Assembly (NCBI RefSeq): GCF_001311985.1
Contig: NZ_BBCJ01000007.1
Span: 1 to 64,000, forward strand
DNA length: 64,000 nt
From: Geotalea toluenoxydans JCM 15764
GTDB taxonomy: Bacteria; Desulfobacterota; Desulfuromonadia; Geobacterales; Geobacteraceae
Direction of reading: 5' to 3'
Position numbers and translations under genes: made by a program. Positions 16,961-25,828 of the stretch are shown one piece after another. Positions within the stretch are counted from its first letter, which is position 1, and every line of letters begins with the position of its first letter. The notes beneath the pieces were generated by a model. It was not told where the DNA came from. It did not search any database and saw only the letters and a list, made by a program, of their open reading frames with translations.

Positions 16961-17692
16961 ATGGCAACAGTTGCGGAACATTACGAAAATCTGTTGGCTG
17001 ACTACTACTCATGGATGTTCGGAGACTTCGCCGGCAAAGTGGAAACTCACCACCGTTTTTTTTTCGTTAACCAGATTCAGCCGACGAAATCAGGACTTGC
17101 CGTGGATCTGGGCGCCGGTCCGGGATTCCAGTCCATTCCCCTGGCACAGCTCGGTTTCCGGGTGCTGGCCGTGGATCTCAGCCGCAGGCTGTTGGAAGAG
17201 CTGCATTGCAGGTGCGGCAGCCTCCCCATTACCCCCATCCATGGCGATTTGATGAACTTCACAGCCTGGGGCGAAGCACCCATGGAGTTGTGCGTCTGCA
17301 TGGGAGATACGCTGCCGCACCTGCCCGACTTTGAGAGTGTAACGCTTCTCCTGGAGCAGGTTTACCTATCCCTCGAAGCGGGGGGGCGATTGGTGCTCTC
17401 CTTTCGCGACCTCAGCCTTGAGCTGCACGGCACCGACCGCTTCATACCGGTGCGCAGCGATGCGGACACGGTCTTTACCTGTTTTCTTGAATACGAATCC
17501 AATTATGTCACAGTCAACGATCTGCTCTATACACGCAAAGAAGCCTGGGAACTCAACAAAAGCTCCTACAGAAAACTGCGAATATCCATGGAATGGATCG
17601 TGGAACAGCTGGAAAAGGCAGGGTTCACCCTTCATCAGCGGGAGCTTACAAACGGTTTGGTCACCATAATTGCGGGAAAGCCTGAAGCCTGA
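16961..17692 (+). CDS. Class I SAM-dependent methyltransferase
   Basis: Intact, 243 residues, with GAAGGAG upstream. Motif I is LAVDLGAGPGFQSIPLA, the acidic loop VLAVDLSRRLL, motif II PMELCVCMGDTLPHLPD and motif III LSLEAGGRLVLSFRD. The long C-terminal part contains RFIPVRSDADTVFTCFLEYE, seen in small-molecule methyltransferases. The substrate is unknown. It is the second methyltransferase within 2 kb and not closely alike to the first. Confidence 0.85.
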   Translation: MATVAEHYENLLADYYSWMFGDFAGKVETHHRFFFVNQIQPTKSGLAVDLGAGPGFQSIPLAQLGFRVLAVDLSRRLLEELHCRCGSLPITPIHGDLMNFTAWGEAPMELCVCMGDTLPHLPDFESVTLLLEQVYLSLEAGGRLVLSFRDLSLELHGTDRFIPVRSDADTVFTCFLEYESNYVTVNDLLYTRKEAWELNKSSYRKLRISMEWIVEQLEKAGFTLHQRELTNGLVTIIAGKPEA

Positions 17693-17784
17693 CTTCAGGT
17701 TTTCAGATGACGACAGAAATAATTCCGGAACTTTTCACTCACCTCCACGTACTTATGGAAGAAATCCAAATTACTGGAGGGAAT

Positions 17785-18669
17785 ATGATCAGGAGATTGT
17801 TGTACGTTGTCATGGTGCTGGCCTTGGCCGGTTCCGTTTCCGGCTGCGGCTTGGTACGCAGCAGCATCGCTTCACTGAAATCCACCGCCGATTTCGTTCC
17901 AATGGCTGCGGATGCCCGTGCCCTCGCCGAACCGGGATCGGAGGATGTGGCTGTCATAGCGGCGAAGGAACTGTCCGGGGCAATCGCCACGGTGGAACGG
18001 GAGCAGTACCGTCCCTTTGCCGGACCTGTCCGGGTCTATGTTACCCGTGACGAGGAAAGCTTTGCAGCCTTTACCGGTGTTGCCAAGGAGGTGCGGGGGG
18101 CGGTGATTCTCAAGCTGTTCCTCTCTGGCGGATTGAGGAAGGAGCCTGACAGGATCAAAAGAATACTGGCCCACGAACTGTCCCATCTCCATCTGGGGCA
18201 GCGGCTCGGCATCTATGGCTACAATGCCTCTCTTCCATCATGGTTCCAGGAAGGGCTGGCTGTCATCGTGTCCAGTGGGGGCGGGGCGGAGAAAATGAGC
18301 GAGGCCGGGGCCGCCAAAGCCATTCTCCAAGGGAAAAGCTTGATTCCGGAAGATACTGGCAGCTTCTTCTTCAAGAAATTTGCCGCTTCCTATGGATTGA
18401 AGCCCCCCATGTTCTACCGCCAGAGCGGGATGTTCGTCAGCTATCTGCGGCGCCACGATGAAGCCGGATTCAGGACATTGCTTCTTGCGGTGGAGGAGGG
18501 GCGTGGGCTCCGGGAATCATTCAAAAATGCCTATGGAATGGGCATCGAAGAGGCTTGGCAGCAATTCATCAAGCAATTGAAACAGGGGGGGCCGCGTCGT
18601 AACATGGCAAGAAACATAGAAACGCGAAACAGAAGCGGCAAAATTGCCCAAAAAGGAAGAAAGAGGTGA
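17785..18669 (+). CDS. Lipoprotein with zinc-metallopeptidase (MA clan-like) domain
   Basis: The ATG at 17785 is selected by CTGGAGG and by the lipoprotein signal it yields (LALAGSVSGC). The domain contains HELSHLHLG (HExxH) and a downstream LPSWFQEGLAV with the third-ligand Glu, the layout of peptidase MA-like proteins. 294 residues. The C terminus is unusual: after QFIKQLKQGG it ends in a strongly basic tail (RRNMARNIETRNRSGK and onward) that overlaps the ribosome site of the sigma-factor gene. Confidence 0.8.
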   Translation: MIRRLLYVVMVLALAGSVSGCGLVRSSIASLKSTADFVPMAADARALAEPGSEDVAVIAAKELSGAIATVEREQYRPFAGPVRVYVTRDEESFAAFTGVAKEVRGAVILKLFLSGGLRKEPDRIKRILAHELSHLHLGQRLGIYGYNASLPSWFQEGLAVIVSSGGGAEKMSEAGAAKAILQGKSLIPEDTGSFFFKKFAASYGLKPPMFYRQSGMFVSYLRRHDEAGFRTLLLAVEEGRGLRESFKNAYGMGIEEAWQQFIKQLKQGGPRRNMARNIETRNRSGKIAQKGRKR

Positions 18670-18673
18670 GTGC

Positions 18674-19461
18674 TTGTCGGAAAATTTTACGGAACTTTTT
18701 GACCAACTATATCGGGACAACTATGTCAAGGTATACAGGCTGGCTCTAGGACTGACTCACAATTTTAGCGATGCCGAAGATATTTCACAGGAAGCTTTTG
18801 TACGAGCTTTTCATTCATATCATACTTTTAGTGGACAAAGCTCATTTTTTACATGGATATATCGCATTACCGTCAATGTGGCCAATGATTACATGAGACA
18901 AAGAAGTAAGCTGCCTGTCTACGAAATTGCCGAAGAAGCAGGTTGTTCTGTTGATGATTTGGCTGATCCCCATCTTGCTTATGGCCCCGAAACCAGATTA
19001 ATGGTCAATGAAGTGATGCGAGTCTGCATGGCTGCTTTCACCGAATGCCTGCCTGTCAATCAGAGAAAGGTTTTTTTCTTAACAGTAGATTAGCTTTGCC
19101 ATACCAGACCGCGGCCGAAATCTTGGATTGTTCCGTCAGTTCTGTAAAAACAAAGCTGCACCGGGCCAAAAATAGATTAGTCGGGTACATGGAAAGCAGA
19201 TGCCAGCTTATTAGGAAATCGAATCCGTGCCGTTGTGAGCAGTGGGTTAAACGTGGTATCTCAAGAGGTTGGATAACAAAGGAGGCCATAACCAACCCGC
19301 TGCCCAGGATTACCATTCCGGACAGTGTAAAGATCTACATGAAAGACCTGCGCGATATCTACAAAAATGTTTACCTGCCGATAACGACGAAGTATTGGCA
19401 AGATTTTTTAAAGAAGGATTTGCCAAAAAAAGTGGGCTACTTTTTCTTAAATTTTTTTTGA
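18674..19461 (+). CDS. ECF sigma factor with C-terminal CX8CXC extension (copy 1), frameshifted
   Basis: The TTG at 18674 is chosen because AAGAGGTGAG lies just upstream. Region 2 reads FDQLYRDNYVKVYRLALGL...DAEDISQEAFVRAFHSY...FFTWIYRITVNVAND. Region 4 reads LPYQTAAEILDCSVSSVKTKLHRAKNRL. A missing A near 19092 separates them. Restored length 262. After region 4 comes ESRCQLIRKSNPCRCEQW, a CX8CXC cluster shared with the paralog at 27673, then a 60-residue basic tail. No anti-sigma gene is adjacent, so the Cys-rich extension may itself sense metal or redox state, as in CorE-like ECFs (inference). The next gene is a haloalkane dehalogenase. Confidence 0.85.
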
Positions 19462-19484
19462 AACCTTTTGCTCTTTTATCAGTC
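19462..19484 (+). promoter_or_regulatory. ECF-type promoter before the haloalkane dehalogenase
   Basis: aacctttt, 12 bases, then gtc. The same two boxes with the same spacing occur at 28464-28486 before the other hydrolase that follows a paralogous sigma factor. ECF promoters usually carry an AAC-containing -35 box and GTC/CGT at -10, so this is the probable target of the neighbouring sigma factor. The site begins right after the sigma stop codon. Confidence 0.6.
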
Positions 19485-19519
19485 TTACCAGCAAAATAAA
19501 TTAACTGGGAGGCTGGTTT

Positions 19520-20413
19520 ATGAGTACTACAAAAGAGAACATTTTAGTTCAACCATGTGGAGTCCGGGCTCGGGTCAGAGTGCTCGACAGCGATATGGCG
19601 TATGTGGATACCGGAAAGGGAGAACCGATCGTATTTCTTCATGGGAATCCCACTTCCTCTTACCTGTGGCGAAATGTGATTCCATATCTGGAACAGGTCG
19701 GCCGCTGTCTGGCCCCCGACTTGGTGGGAATGGGCGACTCCGGCAAAATGCCCGGCGGCAGTTATCGCTTCGTGGATCAGGCACGCTACCTGGATGCTTG
19801 GTTTGATGCACTGGGGCTGACGCATAACGTCACCCTGGTGGTTCACGATTGGGGATCGGCTCTGGGCTTTCATTGGGCTGCCCTCTACCCGGATCGGGTC
19901 AAGGCCATTGTCTATATGGAAGCCTTTGTCCAACCGCTCAAATGGGATATGTGGCCCGAACAGGCGAGGCCGGTCTTACAGGCGCTTCGGTCGCCTGCGG
20001 GGGAGCGCCTGGTCCTGGAAGAGAATATCTTTATTGAACGTCTCTTGCCGGGCAGTCTCCTGCGGGGTCTGACGGAGGAGGAATTGACGGCCTACCGTCG
20101 CCCCTACCTTGAGCGGGGTGAGGTACGCCGTCCCATGCTGATGTGGCCGCGCGAGATTCCATTCGATGGTGAACCGGGCGATGTGCATGACATCATGGCC
20201 CGTTATGCCGCCTGGCTTTCGACCGCTTCTGTTCCCAAGCTTTTCATCAACGCTGATCCCGGCGTTATGTTGACAGGGGCACAGCGCGAGTTTTGTCGCA
20301 CCTGGCCTTGCCAGCAGGAAGTCACCGTCCGCGGACGACACTTTATTCAAGAGGACGCCCCTACGGAAGTTGGCCGGGCCATCGCTGCTTTCCTGCAGTC
20401 CCTCTCAGATTAG
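19520..20413 (+). CDS. Haloalkane dehalogenase, LinB/DhaA-like (HLD-II)
   Basis: Intact, 297 residues, with GGGAGG upstream of the ATG. The full catalytic pentad of subfamily II is visible: Asn43 in HGNPTSSYLW, nucleophile Asp110 and halide-binding Trp111 in VVHDWGSALGFHWA, acid Glu134 in VYMEAF, and His274 in GRHFIQEDAP. Long stretches (SWPR-like MLMWPREIPF, PKLFINADPG, FCRTWP) read like LinB. It hydrolyses carbon-halogen bonds of haloalkanes to alcohols (EC 3.8.1.5) in the cytoplasm. It follows an ECF sigma factor and an ECF-type promoter, implying induction by some stress or substrate. Confidence 0.9.
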   Translation: MSTTKENILVQPCGVRARVRVLDSDMAYVDTGKGEPIVFLHGNPTSSYLWRNVIPYLEQVGRCLAPDLVGMGDSGKMPGGSYRFVDQARYLDAWFDALGLTHNVTLVVHDWGSALGFHWAALYPDRVKAIVYMEAFVQPLKWDMWPEQARPVLQALRSPAGERLVLEENIFIERLLPGSLLRGLTEEELTAYRRPYLERGEVRRPMLMWPREIPFDGEPGDVHDIMARYAAWLSTASVPKLFINADPGVMLTGAQREFCRTWPCQQEVTVRGRHFIQEDAPTEVGRAIAAFLQSLSD

Positions 20414-20534
20414 CGATTCAAGCCCCAACGGCATCATGCTTTATCTTTATTCCGATCGTGAGCCGAGCGAAGAATTCAAGCAATACTACAAAGCTGTTGA
20501 ATAGCGTCGACTCCATCAATCTACAGGGGACTGC

Positions 20535-21048
20535 ATGGCAAGAAACATTGAAATAAAAGCTTACATTGAGAGTGTAGATGCGCTGGTACCTAAAGCCGCG
20601 GCCATCGCCGACCAAGGGCCTATTGATATAATCCAGGACGATACATTCTTCCGTTGCGACTCGGGCAGATTGAAGCTGCGCGCCTTTTCCCCGGATGAAG
20701 GCGAGTTGATCTTCTACCGCCGGGCCGATCAACAGGGGCCGAAGGAGTCCTTCTATCTCCGTTCGTCGACACCGGCGCCTGAGACATTGCGCGAATCCTT
20801 GTCTCTGGCCTACGGGCAGGCGGGCCGGGTGCGGAAGCACCGCACCCTCTTCCTCGCCGGCAGAACGCGCATTCACCTGGACAAGGTGGAAGCTGGGGGA
20901 ATTCCTGGAACTTGAAGTTGTCCTGGAAGAAGGGGAATCGGCAGAAAAGGGTGTCCGGGAGGCCCACGAGCTCATGGCCAAGCTGGGGGTTGATCCGTCG
21001 CAGCTAATAGAAGACGCTTACGTGGATCTGCTTCTTAAGGCACGGTAG
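20535..21048 (+). CDS. CYTH domain / class IV adenylate cyclase-like protein, frameshifted
   Basis: The N terminus ARNIEIKAYI contains the E-x-E/K-like start of CYTH tunnel enzymes. FFRCDSGRLKLRAF and ELIFYRRADQQGPKESFY supply the basic and acidic strands, and EFLELEVVLEEGES near the end carries the metal-binding E-L-E. Two bases are missing near 20890 (gaa-gctg; gaaggcctg expected), which restores 171 residues ending at 21048. Class IV cyclases of this length make cAMP. Triphosphatase activity is the alternative. Confidence 0.8.
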
Positions 21049-21141
21049 GCCGCTTGATTGCGCCGGGCGGCCGAAGACATGACTGGAGCAGAAGTATGGG
21101 AGAAACTGGAGCCCTTCTTTCACGGTAGATGAGGTGCAGGG

Positions 21142-21931
21142 ATGGTGGTTATAGGAAAACCGGCTCAGGATCTGGCGGGACAGGTGCAACTGTGGTGGTC
21201 TGCTCAGGGTGGAGGAGCGGGCGGCCGGGGCTTTTACGAGGTTCCACCGGATGGCAATATGAACCTGATCTTTCGGTTTTCGGCTTCCGGTTGGAGAATG
21301 TCCCTGCTGGGTCCGAGAACCGAGAAGGCGTGCGTCGAGATCGACGAAGCTTCCGATTATTTCTGCCTTAGCTTCAATCCGGGGCAGACGCCGCGTTTGG
21401 CTGACGTGCGCCCTTCGGAACTGGTCGATACCTTTGCCGACCTTCCCGGACTAGGGGGATGAGTAGCGCATCCCTGGCGGACCGCTGCATTCCTTGCGGG
21501 ATCCGCTGTCGCGAAAACTCGTCATGGAGGAACTGGTGCGAGGCTCCCTGCCCCTTGTCCGTGATGAGCGCTGCCGCCATGCCGCCACACTTCTGAAAGC
21601 CCATGGGGGACAACTGCGGATCGATGAGCTCGCTGCCGGGCTCGGCCTCCATGTGCGCAGCCTGGAGCGTCTGTTTATCGGTCATTTGGGGGTATCTCCC
21701 AAGCAGCTTGCGCGCCTCATCCGTTTTAACCGGCTTGCCTGTGCACTTCGTGCCGGCAACTTCGCCAGCCTTGCGGATATAGCCTATGCCTGCGGCTACG
21801 CGGACCAGTCCCACATGATACGGGAATACAAGGAGTTCACCGGTTGCGTCCCCGGCGAAATCGGTTCCTGCGACATGCGTCCCGTGACAGGGGCGCCTGG
21901 GACGCGGATCGTGCACCGCTTTCGTTCATAG
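21142..21931 (+). CDS. AraC family transcriptional regulator, frameshifted
   Basis: The N-terminal part (LWWSAQGGGAGGRGFYEVPPDGNMNLIFRF) is the DUF6597-like sensor seen in short AraC regulators. The C-terminal part has two helix-turn-helix units: LRIDELAAGLGLHVRSLERLF and FASLADIAYACGYADQSHMIREYKEFTG. The joint between 21455 and 21490 needs two single bases and then gives 263 residues through an ATG-AGT-AGC stretch. It probably controls nearby genes. The ligand is unknown. Confidence 0.85.
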
Positions 21932-22023
21932 GCAGAGTTCATCATGTCGCATTTGTACAATATCGTGGAGTTATTTTCATGCTATCTGTTGGTTTATAAT
22001 CCACACATTGTACGGAGTTGAAC

Positions 22024-22955
22024 ATGCCCAGTTTACGAAGCCGCATCTTTCTCACAGTACTCAGAAACCGCCACCTGTTGAAGTTCAAGCTGAAAAAGGA
22101 GACCGCCCGCGAGTGGGAGACTTCCCTTCCCGCTGTGCGCGCCTCGGCGGCAAAGACTTCCAGGATGTTCGGGAAGCTGCCGAAGGGTATCCAATCGGCG
22201 CCCATCGCCATAGGGGAACTGTCCGCCGAATGGATTGCACCCATTCAGGCTGATAACGACTCCGTCATCCTCTATTTCCACGGCGGAGGTACATACTCGG
22301 TTCCATCGAGGCCCACCGGGGGATTGTCGCCAAGTTCGTCAGCGGGAGCGGCGCCCGTGCCCTGCTGTTCGGTTATCGTCTGGCGCCGGAGCACCGTTTT
22401 CCTGCCGCCCTCGACGATGCGCTTGCGGCTTACCGTTGGCTGCTCGCGGAGGGAATTTCACCAGCGAAAATCGTCTTTGCGGGTGATTCCGCCGGAGCGG
22501 GTCTTTGTCTGGCGGCGCTGCTTGCCATCCGCGACCGGGGCATTCCGTTACCGGCAGCTGCAGTGGCGCTTTCTCCCTGGACCGATATGAAGCATACCGG
22601 GGAATCGTTGCGGACCAATGCGTCGAAATGCCTGGCGCCGACCGGTTCCTGGGTCGTCTGCGCCAATCATTACCTCGGAGGGCACGACCCTGGTGATCCG
22701 TATGCATCTCCTCTATACGGGGACCTGCGTGATCTCCCGCCGCTTTTGATATATGTGGGGGGGGACGAAACATTGCGGGACGATGCGGTCCGCTACGCAC
22801 GGAAGGCGAAAGATGCGGGCGTGGATGTGACGCTAAGGGTCGGAGAGGGGATGTGCCATTGCTATCCGGCCTGCGCACCATTGTTTCCCGAGGCAACCGG
22901 GGCCATGGAGGAAATCTGTTCTTTCATCAAGAGGCATCAGGGGAGGCTCGACTGA
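22024..22955 (+). CDS. Alpha/beta hydrolase fold-3 (HSL-type esterase), frameshifted
   Basis: ATG 22024 has ACGGAG six bases upstream. Motifs: VILYFHGGG (oxyanion), then, after a missing G near 22287, YILGSIEAHRGIVAKF, YRLAPEHRFPAAL, the nucleophile elbow GDSAGAG and GMCHCYP with the catalytic His. Restored length 310. It is a paralog in plan of the gene at 4339. The stop is followed one base later by the ATG of the DUF2087 gene, so the two are co-transcribed. Confidence 0.85.
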
Positions 22956-22956
22956 C

Positions 22957-23256
22957 ATGAACATTACAGCAGATAATTACCTTGTGGAAGAAAGCGATAC
23001 CAGGTTCATCAAGGGCTACTTCAGGGAAGGTCCCAACGGCCCCCTTGCCTTCTTTCCCACCAAGGAAAAGAGGCGACTCGCCATTTTGCGCAGGTTGATT
23101 ACCAGGTTTGACACTGAACGCACTTATACGGAAAAAGAAGTGAACGGGATACTTGCCGAGACGTTCCATGATTACGCCATTCTGCGGCGAAACCTGGTCG
23201 AGTACGGCTTTCTGGACCGGTACGCCGACGGCAGCTGCTATTGGGTGAAATACTGA
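22957..23256 (+). CDS. DUF2087 domain protein
   Basis: Intact, 99 residues. LAFFPTKEKRRLAILRRLITRF, YTEKEVNGILAETFHDYAILRRNLVEYGFLDR and a final DGSCYWVKY follow the DUF2087 pattern. DUF2087 is a small winged-helix-like domain found alone or at the end of regulators. Here it lacks any second domain. It is coupled to the esterase gene upstream (one-base gap). A DNA- or RNA-binding role is inferred only. Confidence 0.8.
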   Translation: MNITADNYLVEESDTRFIKGYFREGPNGPLAFFPTKEKRRLAILRRLITRFDTERTYTEKEVNGILAETFHDYAILRRNLVEYGFLDRYADGSCYWVKY

Positions 23257-23383
23257 GGGTCTCCTGTGACTGCGGCGACGAATCCCTGGCACATCTCATG
23301 AACATCTCCCGCTCGGGCAATGCTGAAAATGGAGCGTTTCTGTGGGAGCCATATGGAGAAGTGAAACAGGCACACTTTTCCCC

Positions 23384-23414
23384 TTGACCCGTCTACCGGT
23401 TCACACTGTAGCGT
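23384..23414 (+). promoter_or_regulatory. MerR-type promoter with 19-bp spacer
   Basis: ttgacc at 23384-23389 and tagcgt at 23409-23414 are separated by 19 bp, the over-long spacing of promoters that MerR-family proteins activate by untwisting DNA. It lies 50 bases before a small gene, the merR-like gene and a methyltransferase, so autoregulation is likely. Confidence 0.5.
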
Positions 23415-23464
23415 TGTCTTTGTCACGGCCATGACAAATCCAAATGCAAGAAAGGAGAAAGGCT

Positions 23465-23650
23465 ATGAAAGGGACAGTGACGGTAGATGAGTGGGTTGCC
23501 CGTTTCCGGGCCATCGGACTTGATGACGGGGCAATGAACAAGTGGCACAGCCTCTTTGAGCGGGAGAATCCGTCAGGGCATCAGAGCTTTCTGGAGTGGC
23601 TCGGGCTTTCCCAGGAGAAGATCGCGGAAATCCGGTCCAAGTCGGCATGA
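23465..23650 (+). CDS. 61-residue protein resembling the C-terminal domain of the adjacent MerR regulator
   Basis: The ATG follows AAAGGAGAAAGG. The sequence VDEWVARFRAIGLDDGAMNKWHSLFERENPSGHQSFLEWLGLSQEKIAEIR aligns along its length with residues about 120-175 of the MerR protein encoded 50 bases downstream (VELLRAAGMDDNAMNQLHSEFERRAPEAHHQFLLSLGISEKEALLIR). It is thus a free-standing copy of that regulator's effector/dimer part. It may compete for the ligand or form mixed dimers (inference). Confidence 0.75.
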   Translation: MKGTVTVDEWVARFRAIGLDDGAMNKWHSLFERENPSGHQSFLEWLGLSQEKIAEIRSKSA

Positions 23651-23699
23651 TTTACCGCCCCCGGTAAGTGCCGGGGGCACTCCCTTTCCAGGAGGATGA

Positions 23700-24251
23700 A
23701 TGTATAAAATTTCCCAGCTGGCACGCCAGTTCGGGCTCTCGCGCAGCACGCTCCTCTACTATGACCGGATCGGGCTTCTCATCCCCTCGGGGAGAACGGA
23801 ATCGAGCTACCGCCTCTATTCCCCTTCGGACCGGGACAGGCTTGCCGCCATCTGCACCTTCCGGGAGGCAGGTCTCGGTATCGAAGACATCAGGAACATC
23901 CTGGCTTCGGAGAGCGACGACACGGTATCGGTCCTCCGCCGTCGCCTCCACGGGATCGGTGAGGAAATCCGTTCCCTGCAGACCAAGCAGCGGCTCCTGG
24001 CCGGGATGCTCAAGATAAAGGGTGAAGGTGGGCCGAAATCGGTGGTGGACAAAGGGATGTTCGTGGAGTTGCTTAGAGCCGCCGGAATGGATGACAACGC
24101 CATGAATCAGCTTCACAGCGAGTTCGAGCGCCGCGCTCCCGAAGCCCACCACCAGTTCCTGCTTTCCCTGGGCATATCGGAGAAAGAGGCGCTGTTGATC
24201 CGCGAGCTGTCGGCCGGAAATGGTCGGCAACCAAATATCCAGGAGGTTTAA
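23700..24251 (+). CDS. MerR family transcriptional regulator
   Basis: Intact, 183 residues, with CCAGGAGG upstream. An N-terminal winged helix (YKISQLARQFGLSRSTLLYYDRIGLLIPS, SSYRLYSPSDRDRL) is followed by a coiled-coil dimer helix (residues 75-110) and a C-terminal helical domain. No Cys metal site is seen, so an organic ligand is more likely. Its last base overlaps the ATG of the methyltransferase gene. Confidence 0.9.
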   Translation: MYKISQLARQFGLSRSTLLYYDRIGLLIPSGRTESSYRLYSPSDRDRLAAICTFREAGLGIEDIRNILASESDDTVSVLRRRLHGIGEEIRSLQTKQRLLAGMLKIKGEGGPKSVVDKGMFVELLRAAGMDDNAMNQLHSEFERRAPEAHHQFLLSLGISEKEALLIRELSAGNGRQPNIQEV

Positions 24252-25076
24252 TGTCGGTAACTGAATCTGTTCCAGGTAGTTCCCCATCGGTAAAGGAGAC
24301 CTTCGACAGCGTTGCAGCCGGGTATGACAACCGGTCGCTTCGGTTCTTTCAGGCCAGTGCTGCAGTCATGGCCGGATTTTTCAGTCCGGAGGAAGACATC
24401 CGACTGCTCGATGTGGCCACCGGCACTGGAAACATGGCCCTGACCCTTGCCGAACGCTTGCCCCGTGCACGTATAACAGGGGTGGATTTCTCCGCCGGCA
24501 TGCTGGTCCAGGCCCGGGCGAGGCGAAAGCCTTGAAGCTCGACTGCGTGGAATTCCTGGGAATGGATATGCAGTCGCTGCAGTTTCCGGACAATAGCTTC
24601 GATGCTGCCGTCTGCGCTTTCGGAATCTTCTTCGTGGAAGATATGGAGCGGCAGCTGAGGCACATTGCCGACAAGGTCAAACCCGGCGGCAAGACGATCA
24701 TTTCCTGTTTTTACGAAGGGACTTTTTCGCCGTGCGTCGATCTCTTTCTGGACCGGATCGAGTTGTTCGGCGTCGAACGGCCTCCCTTGAGATGGAAGCG
24801 CATTGCCCGGGAAGAGGCTTGCGATGCCCTCTTCCGGGCCGCCGGTTTCACCTGTGTGAGGGTAGAGAGGAAAGACCTGGCTATTACCTTGAAGATGCCG
24901 ACGCATGGTGGGAGGTGATCCGGAACGGTGGATTCCGTGGTTTGATCGACCAGTTGCCCCAGGGGGAGATGGAACGGTTCAGGAGAGAGCACCTGGAGGA
25001 GATCGACAGGCTGCGAACCGATGCGGGAATCCGGCTGAACGTGGAAATCCTCTACACCATCGGCATCAAACCATGA
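24251..25076 (+). CDS. Class I SAM-dependent methyltransferase, frameshifted
   Basis: Motif I IRLLDVATGTGNMALTLA, acidic loop ITGVDFSAGML, motif II NSFDAAVCAFGIFFVEDME and motif III VKPGGKTIISCF are present. A missing base near 24525 (gcgagg-cgaaagcc) and another near 24885 split the gene. Restored length 275. The C terminus YYLEDADAWWEVIRNGGFRG is typical of UbiE-like small-molecule methyltransferases. It is translationally coupled to the MerR regulator, so the methylated compound may also be the MerR ligand (inference). Confidence 0.8.
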
Positions 25077-25158
25077 AACTGTAGTTCCGAGAGACAGTAC
25101 AACAATCTGGAGGAAGGCGAAAACTGCCAATGAAAATTTATGAAAAGGAGCCCTGCAG

Positions 25159-25614
25159 ATGATCATCGGACCCGCCACCGCGGCGGATGCAACGGAAATA
25201 CTGGCTCTGCAGCGGCTGGCTTACAGGAGCGAGGCTGAATTGTACGACGACTTCAGCATCCCGCCCCTGACCCAGACCCTGGATGAGCTGGTGGCCGAAT
25301 TCCCTGGGCGCACCGTCCTCAAGGCCGTGGCCGGAGAAAGGATTGTCGGCTCGGTGCAGGGATTCCAGGTGGGGGATATCTGTTTCGTCGGCCGGCTCAT
25401 GGTTCACCCGGAACGGCAGGGAAGGGGGCTCGGCACGCAACTCATGGCTGCCATCGAGAGCCGCTTTACTGCCGTCGATCGCTTTGAACTCTATACGGGC
25501 CACAAGAGCAGGGCCAACATCCGCCTGTATGAGCGGCTCGGCTATGGGCAGTTCAGAACCGAAAAAGTTAATTCCCGGCTTTCCCTTGTTTTCATGGAGA
25601 AGTACCGCTCCTGA
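25159..25614 (+). CDS. GNAT family N-acetyltransferase
   Basis: Intact, 151 residues. The acetyl-CoA motif A is RLMVHPERQGRGLGTQLM (R/Q-x-x-G-x-G/A), preceded by the beta-4 strand ICFVGRLMV and followed by FELYTGHKSRANIRLYERLGY. The substrate is unknown. It starts about 80 bases after the methyltransferase and may belong to the same unit. Confidence 0.85.
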   Translation: MIIGPATAADATEILALQRLAYRSEAELYDDFSIPPLTQTLDELVAEFPGRTVLKAVAGERIVGSVQGFQVGDICFVGRLMVHPERQGRGLGTQLMAAIESRFTAVDRFELYTGHKSRANIRLYERLGYGQFRTEKVNSRLSLVFMEKYRS

Positions 25615-25636
25615 TCATTTCCTCCAGAGGCCAAGC

Positions 25637-25813
25637 ATGATAATGAAGATACGGCGCATCATCGCCCTTACATTTGCGTCTTTTCTTCTGATCATTACCA
25701 TCGGTCGGTATCGCTTCAATACCTCCGGTCTCCCTCTGTTCACGGAGAAGTCCCTGTTCAAAAGGATTGCCGTCACCCTGAAAATCGGCAGGAGGGAAAA
25801 TGAAGAGCCGTAA
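25637..25813 (+). CDS. Small single-pass membrane protein
   Basis: 58 residues from ATG 25637 (CCAGAGG upstream). One membrane segment (IIALTFASFLLIITIG) follows basic residues, and a short basic-acidic tail ends in GRRENEEP. No family recognised. It could be a small regulatory membrane protein or a spurious frame. The ribosome site and the clean topology favour a gene. Confidence 0.45.
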   Translation: MIMKIRRIIALTFASFLLIITIGRYRFNTSGLPLFTEKSLFKRIAVTLKIGRRENEEP

Positions 25814-25828
25814 CGTCCGGAGACCGTT

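Noticed and set aside
20436-20504. 22-codon reading frame MLYLYSDREPSEEFKQYYKAVE-like between the dehalogenase and CYTH genes
   Set aside because: No ribosome site, no recognised family and very short. It may be a gene remnant, but nothing supports it.
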